Shown here: in pieces, positions 1-7,210 of the stretch | Position numbering within the stretch: position 1 is the stretch's first letter | How the letters are laid out: each line of letters starts with the position of its first letter | NCBI GenBank assembly: GCA_017475555.1 | Contig: JAFVFL010000015.1 | Location: 1-52,568 of the forward strand | DNA length: 52,568 nucleotides | Direction of reading: 5' to 3' | Source: Ruminococcus sp. | GTDB lineage: Bacteria > Bacillota > Clostridia > Oscillospirales > Ruminococcaceae | Made by a program: the position numbers and the translations under genes | The notes under the pieces: generated by a model | What the model was told of the DNA's origin: nothing | Databases searched by the model: none | Seen by the model: only the letters and a program-made list of their open reading frames with translations

Positions 1-143
1 CAAAGAAGTTCATTAGTTACATTCAACACTGGATGAACAATTACCCAAGGAAAAAGTTTAACTGGCTTTCTCCTTTTGATGTGTCACTTTCACTAAACCT
101 CTCACCTAATCTTTGGTGACATTTTATATTGCAATTTTCATAT
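1..143 (+). mobile_element. IS30-family transposase, 3' end of the element
   Basis: An open frame enters from the window edge and stops at 117-119 (codons from position 3). Its 38 residues include NNYPRKKFNWLSPFDV, which resembles the C-terminal NxRPRKxLxWxTPxEV signature of IS30-family DDE transposases. The catalytic DDE residues lie outside the window. The AT-rich stretch 117-140 after the stop could be the right terminal inverted repeat, but the left end is not visible so this cannot be tested. The aroB promoter starts 22 bases further on, so the element lies just outside the aro operon. Confidence 0.7.
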
Positions 144-165
144 CCGTTTTTTCTGCCGCCGGCTA

Positions 166-194
166 TTGACACATCAGATAAAATGTGTTATAAT
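166..194 (+). promoter_or_regulatory. Sigma-A promoter of the aro operon
   Basis: A perfect -35 box TTGACA (166-171) and a perfect -10 box TATAAT (189-194) are separated by 17 bp. This is the only strong promoter before aroB, and it predicts transcription start near position 201. Confidence 0.85.
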
Positions 195-364
195 GAAAAG
201 GTAATTAAGCTGGAAAATTATAACAATATGTAGATAATCTGCCGTGTTTTGCAGTCGGTTGAACGCCGGAATCCCCTGTTTCCGCCGGTTTCTGCCAATT
301 ATGATATATATACCGCCAGCAGCACGGAATTGTCCTGCGTCCCAGTGAAAGGAGCCCTCCGCAT
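195..364 (+). other. Long untranslated leader of aroB
   Basis: About 160 nt lie between the predicted transcription start and the aroB ATG, with no credible ORF. Around 250-296 the leader can fold: GCAG near 252 can pair with CTGC near 291, enclosing a CGGAA/TTCCG stem. I see no run of T after it and do not recognise a riboswitch class. The aroB ribosome binding site, GAAAGGAG, is near 347-354. Confidence 0.4.
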
Positions 365-1447
365 ATGAAAAAGCATTCAGAAGATCAGGAAAAGCGTATC
401 AGCGTCCATACAAGCACACCGTATGATGTGTATATACGGAGAGGAAGCCTTTCAGACAGCGGAAGTCTCATAGCACAAGCTCTCCGTTCACGCCGTGCAG
501 CTGTTATAACAGACGATATCGTAGGCGGTCTGTACACGGATACACTGCTCAAATCGCTTTCTGACAGCGACATAAGTGCCGGAGTTTTTACATTTCCTCA
601 CGGTGAGCAGTCAAAAAGCCTTGAAACTCTCGGAAATATATACGACTTTCTGTGCAGCGAGGGCATTACAAGAAGCGATTTTCTCATCGCACTCGGCGGC
701 GGAGTTGTCGGCGATATCACGGGATTTGCAGCTGCTTCATTTCTCAGAGGCATAGATTTTGTGCAGATACCAACTACCCTGCTTGCACAGGTGGATTCCT
801 CAGTCGGAGGAAAAACTGCGATAGATATAAAGGGAGGAAAGAACCTTGTCGGTGCATTCAAGCAGCCGTCACTTGTGATATGTGACAGCGATACGCTCCG
901 TACTCTGCCGGACGAGGAGCTTTCCTGCGGTATGGCAGAGGCAATAAAATACGGAATGATCCGTGACAAAGAGCTTTTTGAGCTTATCGAAAGCCACGAT
1001 CTGAGCAGTATCCATGAGATAATGGATGAGCTTGTATATAACTGTATCAGCATAAAGCGTGATGTAGTCGAGGGTGACGAGTTTGACCGGGGAGAGAGAA
1101 TGATACTCAATTTCGGGCATACTATCGGTCATGCGATAGAGGGCTGGCACAGCTATACTGACTATACACATGGTATGGGCGTTGCAGCGGGAATGTGCAT
1201 GATGTCTGAAAGGACAGCCCCTCCGGAGATAACTGAGAGGCTGAAAAAATGTGTCCGGAGGTATTCGCTTCCGACCGGCACGGAAGCCCCCCTCGGCGAG
1301 CTTATCCCGTTCTGCTCAATGGACAAAAAGCGTGACTCCGGCAGCATAAGCTATATCGTGTGCCCGGAGATAGGCAGAGCAGAGATAATAAAGACCTCAG
1401 CGGCTGGATTTGAAGAGCTGCTGCTTTCAGGAAAAGAGGGGGAATAA
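365..1447 (+). CDS. aroB: 3-dehydroquinate synthase
   Basis: This 360-residue protein catalyses the second shikimate-pathway step, converting DAHP to 3-dehydroquinate with NAD and a divalent metal in the cytosol. Family motifs are clear: PHGEQSK near residue 78, the NAD-binding GGGVVGDITGF near 111, the substrate loop QIPTTLLAQVDSSVGGK, NLVGAFKQP, MAEAIKYG, and the metal-binding GHTIGHAIE near 253. Length is normal for the family. The ATG follows GAAAGGAG at a good distance. It is the first gene of aroB-aroA-aroC, with the TTG start of aroA only 2 nt after its stop, so the genes are probably translationally coupled. Confidence 0.96.
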   Translation: MKKHSEDQEKRISVHTSTPYDVYIRRGSLSDSGSLIAQALRSRRAAVITDDIVGGLYTDTLLKSLSDSDISAGVFTFPHGEQSKSLETLGNIYDFLCSEGITRSDFLIALGGGVVGDITGFAAASFLRGIDFVQIPTTLLAQVDSSVGGKTAIDIKGGKNLVGAFKQPSLVICDSDTLRTLPDEELSCGMAEAIKYGMIRDKELFELIESHDLSSIHEIMDELVYNCISIKRDVVEGDEFDRGERMILNFGHTIGHAIEGWHSYTDYTHGMGVAAGMCMMSERTAPPEITERLKKCVRRYSLPTGTEAPLGELIPFCSMDKKRDSGSISYIVCPEIGRAEIIKTSAAGFEELLLSGKEGE

Positions 1448-1449
1448 GC

Positions 1450-2691
1450 TTGGATATACGTGTTTCACCCTCAGTTCTGCACGGGAGCGTCGATATCCCG
1501 GCGTCAAAAAGCTGTACCCACCGTGCGTTGATATGTGCCGCACTTACTGACGGTATATCGCACCTGAGCGGCGTGTCGATGTCTGTGGATATCAGGGCAA
1601 CTATCGACGCAATGACCGCACTCGGAGCGAAGTTTTCGGTAAACGGCAGCGAAATAACCGTTTCCGGTATAGGCAACGCTCCTGGCTCCAACACTGGCAG
1701 GGCGGTAATAGACTGCTGCGAGAGCGGCTCGACACTGCGCTTTCTTATCCCCGTTGCAGCTGCATTCGGCAGAGACAGCGAATTTCTCGGCAGGGGGAGA
1801 CTTCCCCAGCGTCCGATAGATATATATATCAGAGAGCTTTCAGCTCGCGGAGTGACTTTTAAAACGACAGCAATGCCGTACATCATGAGCGGTCAGCTTT
1901 CCGGCGGAAGATTTGAGCTTGAGGGAAATGTGTCCTCACAGTTCATTACCGGTCTTCTGTTCGCACTTCCGCTTCTGCCGGAGGACTCTGAGATAGTCAT
2001 GACCTCACGGCTCGAATCACGGCCGTATGTGGATATGACCATTGATATGCTGAGCAGGTTCGGCATCGAGGTGACAGACTGCGGCGATCTTTTTGTGATA
2101 CCCGGCAGACAGTGCTACAGACCCTGCGATATACACATTGAGGGCGATTATTCACAGGCTGCATTCTTCCGTGCTGCCAATGCTATAGGCTCGTCTGTGA
2201 TTATGAACGGTCTTGATCCGGACAGCGTTCAGGGCGACAGGCGTATCATGGAGCTTGCACCCGTCCCGGATTCCGGAAAAGCTGATCTGCCCGGATTTAC
2301 GGTGGATTGCTCGGATATCCCCGATCTCGTTCCTATTCTCTCCGTCCTCGGAGCATACAGCAGCGGTGAGTCGGTCATCTACAATGCCGAAAGACTGCGT
2401 ATCAAGGAGAGCGACAGACTTGAATCTGCTGCGGCTATGCTAAACAATATCGGCGGCGACGTTACGGTTAAAGCTGATGGTCTTGTCATTCGTCCCACAG
2501 GTCAGCTCAAGGGCGGCATTGTGGACGGCTGCGGCGATCATCGTATCGTAATGGCTGCTGCGATCGCTGCACTCGGCTGCTCAGGTGATGTTATCATCAA
2601 GGGTGCTGAGGCGGTGAATAAATCATATCCTGAGTTCTTCAGCGACTACATCAAACTCGGAGGTAAAGCCCATGTCATTGATCTGGAATAA
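1450..2691 (+). CDS. aroA: 5-enolpyruvylshikimate-3-phosphate synthase
   Basis: This 413-residue enzyme transfers enolpyruvyl from PEP to shikimate-3-phosphate. Visible motifs are the PASKSCTHR substrate loop (residues 17-25), CESGSTLRF, GRLPQRPID, SSQFITGLL, GDYSQAAFF, the DCSDIPDLVP loop with the catalytic Asp, RLRIKESDRLES, GCGDHRIVMA and KSYPEFF near the C-terminus. Nothing essential appears missing. The start is TTG, directly after the aroB stop and downstream of an AGAGGGGG ribosome binding site inside aroB. The 3' end overlaps aroC by 20 nt, which fits one coupled operon. Confidence 0.95.
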   Translation: MDIRVSPSVLHGSVDIPASKSCTHRALICAALTDGISHLSGVSMSVDIRATIDAMTALGAKFSVNGSEITVSGIGNAPGSNTGRAVIDCCESGSTLRFLIPVAAAFGRDSEFLGRGRLPQRPIDIYIRELSARGVTFKTTAMPYIMSGQLSGGRFELEGNVSSQFITGLLFALPLLPEDSEIVMTSRLESRPYVDMTIDMLSRFGIEVTDCGDLFVIPGRQCYRPCDIHIEGDYSQAAFFRAANAIGSSVIMNGLDPDSVQGDRRIMELAPVPDSGKADLPGFTVDCSDIPDLVPILSVLGAYSSGESVIYNAERLRIKESDRLESAAAMLNNIGGDVTVKADGLVIRPTGQLKGGIVDGCGDHRIVMAAAIAALGCSGDVIIKGAEAVNKSYPEFFSDYIKLGGKAHVIDLE

Positions 2692-3724
2692 TCGTATTTC
2701 GGTATCCTATTTCGGAGAACCGTCTTCATCTGCCATAGGAGTGACAATAGATTCTCTCCCGGCAGGAGAATATATCGACGCAGAGGAGCTTGTGCTTGCT
2801 TTGGCACGACGCAGCCCTAAATCGTGTCCCAATCCGACAGCTGCAAAGGGCAGTCCGAGGATAATATCAGGTATCTCAGGCGAGCGAACGACCGGTGAGA
2901 CTCTGTGTGCGTTTCTTCCGAATAAGCCCGTACAGAAGCCAGAGCAGGAGCAGTCCGGCAGCCTTTCAGGTAAGGCACTTCCAGGTCATGCTGACTACAC
3001 CGGTGCGGTACGGTATAAGGGCTTCAACGATGTAAAGCAGCTTTATGATACAGCCGGTCTCGTCTGCACACCTCTCTGCTTCGCAGGTGCAGTGTGCTCA
3101 CAGATACTCGCACGGAGGGGTATCCACACAGGTGCCCATATCCGTCAGATACACAATACAAAGGACAATCCGTTCGACTGCGTTGCACTTTCACGGGACG
3201 CTGTGCTGAGTATACGAAAAAAGGATTTTCCGGTAATAAACGACCGCAGGGGCTGGCTGATGCTTGAGGACATCGCACAGGCTGAGGAGGCAGGTGAATC
3301 GCTCGGCGGCATAATAGAGTGTGCCAGCGTCAACGTCCCCGCCGGCGTAGGCTCGCCCGTCTCAAGCGGACTTGCAAACAGCATAGCACAGCTCGTTTTC
3401 GGGATACCCGGCGTTGTCGGGCTTGAATTCGGTGCAGGCTTCAGTGCAGCCGGAATGGTGGGACACCAGTGCAGCGATGAGTTTTATGTTGACGAGCACG
3501 GACGGGTACTGACAAGGACAAACAATCACGGCGGCACTCTCGGAGGTATATCCACCGGAATGCCGATAACCCTCAATGTTGCCGTAAGACCCTCAGCAGC
3601 GAGGGACGATGCAGGCGGACAGCCCTACAGAGCGTGCTCTGTACCGGGTATTGTCCCGGCAGTCGAGGCGGCAGTAAGCATAGCACTCCTTACCCATATG
3701 CTCGATTATCCGAATTTCTGCTGA
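2672..3724 (+). CDS. aroC: Chorismate synthase family protein with altered active-site motifs
   Basis: The scaffold is clearly AroC (350 residues): IGVTIDSLPAGEYID, HADYTGAVRYKGFND, NVPAGVGSP, RTNNHGGTLGGISTG and VPAVEAAVSIALL align along the family. Its place after aroB-aroA predicts chorismate synthase, which converts EPSP to chorismate with reduced FMN. Several signatures are not canonical. GESHG is GEPSS (residues 15-19), so the N-terminal catalytic His is Ser. RPGHADYT is LPGHADYT. The GGGxxSGR loop after the FND motif reads QLYDTAGL. RHDPC near the C-terminus is replaced by PYRAC. The STPR region after ARR is also changed. The frame is intact, GGAGG precedes the ATG, and the start overlaps aroA. 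It may be a divergent enzyme, a pseudoenzyme or an early pseudogene. Family membership is certain, activity is not. Confidence 0.85.
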   Translation: MSLIWNNRISVSYFGEPSSSAIGVTIDSLPAGEYIDAEELVLALARRSPKSCPNPTAAKGSPRIISGISGERTTGETLCAFLPNKPVQKPEQEQSGSLSGKALPGHADYTGAVRYKGFNDVKQLYDTAGLVCTPLCFAGAVCSQILARRGIHTGAHIRQIHNTKDNPFDCVALSRDAVLSIRKKDFPVINDRRGWLMLEDIAQAEEAGESLGGIIECASVNVPAGVGSPVSSGLANSIAQLVFGIPGVVGLEFGAGFSAAGMVGHQCSDEFYVDEHGRVLTRTNNHGGTLGGISTGMPITLNVAVRPSAARDDAGGQPYRACSVPGIVPAVEAAVSIALLTHMLDYPNFC

Positions 3725-3766
3725 GCAGGACTTGTTCCGGCAGCAGCTTCAGAATGAGGTGATACT

Positions 3767-4360
3767 GTGCAGGACGAAAACATTTTCAAGATGTCAGAGC
3801 TTGCGGACACCGAGATAACCGATGTCCCTACGCTGAATATCCTTCTGTGCTATCTGATGTATAAGATAGGACATGAGGTCGAGGCTGACCAGCTGTATGA
3901 TATAGCGTTCAGCACCGGAGTTGTGAATTATTTTACCTATCAGGATTCTCTCGGATATCTTGTCGAAAACGGTCTGATAGAGGAGAGTAAGAACAGCTCA
4001 GGAGCTTTGAGCTATTCGCTTCTCCCGAAGGGCGAAAGCTGTGCCCGCCAGCTGAAAAGCTTCGCACCAAAGTCGTACAGGGATAAGCTCGTGCTTGCGG
4101 CACTTAGGTACTTTGCACGGCTCAAATCACAGCAGGAAATGAAGGTGGAGTACATCGGGCTTGAAAAGGGCTGCTATGTGGTAATCAGATGTCCCGACAA
4201 GGAGTATGACCTGATGGAGCTGAAGCTCTTTGCCCCGGATATGCGGCAGGCAAAGCTCCTCGGCGAGAGGATAATGCTCGACCCGGCAGGCTTTTACGGA
4301 AAGATAATCGAGCTTGCCCTCAGCAACGAGGAGACGAAGTATGATCTTACTGATAACTGA
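3767..4360 (+). CDS. DUF4364 family protein
   Basis: This 197-residue cytosolic protein resembles the DUF4364 family of Clostridia. Residues 1-75 look like a winged helix (TDVPTLNILLCYLMYKI, then a YLVENGLIEE turn and a short beta wing). An alpha/beta half with VEYIGLEKGCYVVIRCPD follows. The family has no established biochemical role that I know, but the fold suggests a nucleic-acid-binding or regulatory protein. The start is GTG at 3767 behind TGAGGTGAT. It lies 42 nt after aroC with no terminator between, so it may be co-transcribed with the aro genes. Its last 20 nt overlap the next small gene. Confidence 0.75.
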   Translation: MQDENIFKMSELADTEITDVPTLNILLCYLMYKIGHEVEADQLYDIAFSTGVVNYFTYQDSLGYLVENGLIEESKNSSGALSYSLLPKGESCARQLKSFAPKSYRDKLVLAALRYFARLKSQQEMKVEYIGLEKGCYVVIRCPDKEYDLMELKLFAPDMRQAKLLGERIMLDPAGFYGKIIELALSNEETKYDLTDN

Positions 4361-4571
4361 ATCAACAGGAAGCACCGGCAGCAGCAGGGCGTTGATGATA
4401 ATTGTGATACTTGCGGCATTTACTGCTGCATTCGTCATCTCAGGCGTTGTCACCTACAAGCTGCGTATGCGGTCATTGAACGACCGGGTCGGTGCGGATA
4501 AGGCTGATACTGCTGACGGCGAGGTCAGCAGTGAGGATAACGATAACAGCTCCGGTAGTACGGAGAAGTGA
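4341..4571 (+). CDS. Small single-pass membrane protein
   Basis: This 76-residue protein of unknown function has a short polar N-terminus and one hydrophobic segment (about residues 17-38, MIIVILAAFTAAFVISGVV). An acidic, serine-rich tail (SSEDNDNSSGS) follows. I chose the ATG at 4341 rather than the upstream start at 4314 because GAGGAGAC lies a few bases before it. The gene overlaps the DUF4364 gene by 20 nt and precedes another small gene, which supports a translated operon member. No domain is recognised. Confidence 0.6.
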   Translation: MILLITESTGSTGSSRALMIIVILAAFTAAFVISGVVTYKLRMRSLNDRVGADKADTADGEVSSEDNDNSSGSTEK

Positions 4572-4584
4572 AGAACTGATAATT

Positions 4585-4899
4585 ATGTATAATGACATAA
4601 CTGTTTACAAAAACTCCCTGATGCTCGGGTTCTTCCCGGAGGATCTGGTCGAGGATATGCTTTATGAATACCGGTATTCAGCACTCCGGCTGGCAGAGCA
4701 TATCGAGTGGGATGAGATAATCCTTTATGCAATATGCCAGTATATCCCGGAGACACAGACAACACTCTCTGCCGATCTGATGCTTCTGCGAATGCCCTAC
4801 CGCAGATATCTTGAATTGTATTCAGAGCTGTCAAAGGACTGCCGGCTTTTCTTTGTACGGAGCCGGGAGGACGGACAGGACAGACCGGATATTGGATGA
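4585..4899 (+). CDS. Hypothetical protein, 104 residues
   Basis: A small protein with no recognised domain. It begins MYNDITVYKNSLMLGFFPED and is predicted mainly alpha-helical, rich in Leu, Tyr and acidic residues, with no signal peptide or membrane segment. The longer in-frame reading from 4492 would cross the preceding small gene, so I start at ATG 4585, behind GGAGAAGTGAAG. Spacing (13 nt after the previous stop, 37 nt before the next start) supports operon membership. Confidence 0.55.
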   Translation: MYNDITVYKNSLMLGFFPEDLVEDMLYEYRYSALRLAEHIEWDEIILYAICQYIPETQTTLSADLMLLRMPYRRYLELYSELSKDCRLFFVRSREDGQDRPDIG

Positions 4900-4936
4900 T
4901 CTCATAGGAAAAGAACTAAACCAGGAGGAAGATAAT

Positions 4937-5767
4937 ATGAAAAGACGCAAACACACAATTACCTCAATTATCTGTGCCGCAGCCGTTATGTCATTCTGTA
5001 CTCCTGTAGGGGTACTGGCTGAGGACGAGACGCATACCCTCACGCTTCTTGATTTCAACGGAGACGTAATGGCACAGCTCGCCGTTCCGGCAGGAGAAAA
5101 GCCTGATCTTGACTCTGTCGATACCTCAGTCCTGAGTGAGTATATAAGCGTTGACACGGAAAAGCGGTTCAGCTCATGGAGCGAGGTGCCGGAAACGCTC
5201 ACGGAGGATATGACGATACAGGCACTGTACAGACAAATGACGATATCCCTTGAGTCAGCACCTACAAAGACTGAGTTCTACGATAATTTCGGAAGGATCA
5301 GACTCACGGGGCTTGTCGTTACTATCACCATATCCACCCAGCTGCCGGAGAAAGATGAGGACGGTTCATTCAGGATAGAGACTGATAAGGTAGATATCAG
5401 CAGTGCGTGTACCACATCTCCGCAGACGCTCGATGAGGCATTTGCAGATGGAAATTATCCGACTGTCAATGTATATCCGCCTGGAAGTGACAAGCCGATT
5501 GTCAGCTACACCATAAGCTATGTGTCAAATCTCGGCGATGCAGATATGGACGGACTGATAACCTCAGCCGATGCTTCATATATACTTGGTATCTATTCAG
5601 ACCTTGCTACAGGCAAGAAGGTCACATTTGCAGCTGGTCAGACAAAAAGATGCAATGTAAACGGAGACGGAATGATAGATGCCGGAGATGCAGCACTGGT
5701 GCTTGACTACTATTCCGACGCCGCAACTCTGGAAATGCCGAGCTGGGAGGATATACTCAGCCAATGA
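4937..5767 (+). CDS. Secreted protein with C-terminal type I dockerin
   Basis: This 276-residue protein has an N-terminal signal peptide (MKRRKHT, hydrophobic IICAAAVMSF, cleavage probably after GVLA). Residues 30-190 are a probable beta-rich region of unknown function. The C-terminus is a type I dockerin with two calcium-binding segments, DADMDGLITSADAS and NVNGDGMIDAGDAA, each followed by an F-helix-like YILGIYS or LVLDYYS. Dockerins bind cohesins of a cellulosomal scaffoldin, so it is probably exported and attached to the cell-surface complex. The ATG at 4937 follows AGGAGGAAGATA. No catalytic domain is recognised, and the neighbours do not explain its role. Confidence 0.8.
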   Translation: MKRRKHTITSIICAAAVMSFCTPVGVLAEDETHTLTLLDFNGDVMAQLAVPAGEKPDLDSVDTSVLSEYISVDTEKRFSSWSEVPETLTEDMTIQALYRQMTISLESAPTKTEFYDNFGRIRLTGLVVTITISTQLPEKDEDGSFRIETDKVDISSACTTSPQTLDEAFADGNYPTVNVYPPGSDKPIVSYTISYVSNLGDADMDGLITSADASYILGIYSDLATGKKVTFAAGQTKRCNVNGDGMIDAGDAALVLDYYSDAATLEMPSWEDILSQ

Positions 5768-5791
5768 TCCTGTTCAGGGGGGAATGAAATT

Positions 5792-6142
5792 ATGCGTCTC
5801 AATATACTGTCTACCAATTCCTTTTATCTGAGAGGAAGGATAGTCGCTCTGAATATATATGCCGGCGGAAAGGCAATGAACGTCAAGGTCGGCGTGGAAA
5901 ACTCAAACGATTCGTCCGTTATAGTCAACATGAAGTATTTCAATTCCGAACTGTTCGGGCTTCTCAAAAAGGGTATGCCCGTTATCGTTCATGGACATAT
6001 CGGCGGCAACTCCTATGTTGACAAGGACGGTGTTCGCAGATACCGTGATTCAAACGATCTTATAGCCGACTGCTTTGAGATAATTGAGAGCAAGACCGAA
6101 ACGAAAAAGCGTGAGCTTGAGGAGCTTTACGATTCGGAATAA
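5792..6142 (+). CDS. Small OB-fold, SSB-like protein
   Basis: A 116-residue protein with the pattern of single-stranded DNA-binding OB folds: FYLRGRIVALNIY, MNVKVGVEN, VIVNMKYFNSELFGLLKKGMPVIVHGHIGG, then a variable loop and a charged tail (TKKRELEELYDSE). It lacks the acidic DDDIPF-type tail of canonical SSB, so it is more likely a paralogous OB-fold protein than the replicative SSB. The start at 5792 follows CAGGGGGGAATGAA. It is the last gene before a terminator at 6201-6228. Confidence 0.6.
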   Translation: MRLNILSTNSFYLRGRIVALNIYAGGKAMNVKVGVENSNDSSVIVNMKYFNSELFGLLKKGMPVIVHGHIGGNSYVDKDGVRRYRDSNDLIADCFEIIESKTETKKRELEELYDSE

Positions 6143-6161
6143 AATCGGAATAAAGCAAAAT

Positions 6162-6183
6162 ATCCCCGGTCTGCACCGGGGAT
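6162..6183 (-). terminator. Hairpin after the smpB operon
   Basis: A perfect 9-bp stem (ATCCCCGGT 6162-6170, ACCGGGGAT 6175-6183) with a 4-nt loop. Read on the minus strand it is followed by ATTTTGC, a weak T-rich tail, so it probably ends the smpB/C39-like transcript. Confidence 0.5.
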
Positions 6184-6197
6184 CATATATGATATCA

Positions 6198-6572
6198 TCA
6201 GTCCGGAGAGCATTCCGGACATTTTTTTATCGTCCAGTAGTATTTCCTGCCGGATTCGGGAAAATCGTCCATAACTCCATGCTCCGGGTCGTAGAATACT
6301 CCGCCGCAGTAGAGCGACCAGTGCCAGCACCTCGGTGTTTCGAGGCTGAGCAGACACAGCTCCGGCAGCTCAGAGCGGTCGTGCACCTGATTTCTGCTGC
6401 TGCCAAGCTCAAATCCTCCGCTGCTGAGCACGCTCCTCATTTCCTTCAGCGTAGTTTCCCTGTCATTGCAAAGCTGCCGGACTATCTCCTCAGGCTCAGT
6501 ACCCAGTACCATTGCGAGGACAGCCTGACCGCATTGCAGATCGGTAGGCTCATGTATATAACGTATCTCCAT
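6198..6572 (-). CDS. C39-like papain-fold cysteine peptidase domain protein
   Basis: A compact 124-residue protein with the catalytic pattern of C39-like peptidases: QCGQA (residues 14-18, Cys nucleophile preceded by the oxyanion Gln), a His in CWHWSLY (about 83) and an Asp in YDPEHG (about 94). It has no signal peptide, membrane segment or transporter domain, so it is a stand-alone cytosolic peptidase or peptidase-like protein. Classical C39 domains cleave double-glycine leaders of peptide substrates, but no bacteriocin-like gene or exporter is adjacent. It starts 2 nt after the smpB stop and is probably co-transcribed with it. Confidence 0.65.
   Translation of the reverse strand: MEIRYIHEPTDLQCGQAVLAMVLGTEPEEIVRQLCNDRETTLKEMRSVLSSGGFELGSSRNQVHDRSELPELCLLSLETPRCWHWSLYCGGVFYDPEHGVMDDFPESGRKYYWTIKKCPECSPD
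6201..6228 (+). terminator. Rho-independent terminator of the aro/dockerin/OB-fold operon
   Basis: Stem GTCCGGA (6201-6207) and TCCGGAC (6214-6220), 6-nt loop, followed by seven T (6222-6228). It lies inside the 3' end of the convergent C39-like gene. Confidence 0.75.
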
Positions 6573-6574
6573 GA

Positions 6575-7039
6575 TTATTGATTCTTCAGCTTCATTCCCC
6601 TGTCGATCTCACGCTTTGCGTCACGCTTTGCCGCATCAGCTCGCTTATCATACAGCTTCTTGCCCTTGCACAGACCAAGCTCTACCTTTACCCGTGAATC
6701 CTTGAAATAGAGCTTTGTGGGTATGAGCGTAAGTCCTTCCTGCCTGAGCGTCCCGTAAAGCTTGTTTATCTCACGTCTGTGCATGAGGAGCCGCCGTGGT
6801 CTGACGGGGTCACGGTTGAAGATATTCCCTTTTTCATACGGAGAGATGTGCATACCCTTGACGAAAAGCTCTCCCCTGTCTATCGAGCACCAGCTGTCTT
6901 TAAGGTTGACAGAGCCGTTCCGGATCGACTTTACCTCAGTCCCGACAAGCTCGATACCTGCTTCATAGGTCTCAAGGACAAAGTACTCGTGCCGCACCTG
7001 TCTGTTTTCAGTTATTATCTTTATGCCCTTTGAACGCAT
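6575..7039 (-). CDS. smpB: SsrA-binding protein SmpB
   Basis: This 154-residue protein delivers tmRNA to stalled ribosomes in trans-translation. Family features are complete: [24 protein letters not shown] at the N-terminus, an OB-fold core with [51 protein letters not shown] and a basic tail. The start codon follows AGGAGGTGTAC at a good distance. It is transcribed from its own promoter at 7082-7110, divergent from the phosphofructokinase gene, with the C39-like gene directly downstream. The tmRNA gene is not in this window. Confidence 0.96.
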   Translation of the reverse strand: MRSKGIKIITENRQVRHEYFVLETYEAGIELVGTEVKSIRNGSVNLKDSWCSIDRGELFVKGMHISPYEKGNIFNRDPVRPRRLLMHRREINKLYGTLRQEGLTLIPTKLYFKDSRVKVELGLCKGKKLYDKRADAAKRDAKREIDRGMKLKNQ

Positions 7040-7081
7040 ATGTACACCTCCTGCGAAGCTATCTTTCTGCTCACAAGATAT

Positions 7082-7110
7082 ATTTTAGCATGAATGCTCA
7101 AAAAAATCAA
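7082..7110 (-). promoter_or_regulatory. Promoter of smpB
   Basis: On the minus strand, TTGATT (7105-7110) and TAAAAT (7082-7087) are spaced 17 bp and lie about 40 nt before the smpB start. Confidence 0.7.
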
Positions 7111-7160
7111 GAGCTTACTGTAAACTGACTGAAAAAAGCTCATTTGGCGGACTTATTTAC

Positions 7161-7189
7161 TTGATTTATAGAGTATTTTGTGCTATAAT
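7161..7189 (+). promoter_or_regulatory. Promoter of the phosphofructokinase operon
   Basis: TTGATT (7161-7166), 17-bp spacer, TATAAT (7184-7189). It lies 22 nt before the start codon, so the untranslated leader is only about 15 nt. Confidence 0.8.
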
Positions 7190-7210
7190 TGCAGTGAAAG
7201 GAAGATAGAT

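Noticed and set aside
2950..3130. Compensated frameshift as the cause of the altered aroC loop
   Set aside because: I read the other two frames across 3030-3075 and they do not restore a GGGxxSGR-like segment. The other altered motifs are also separate substitutions.
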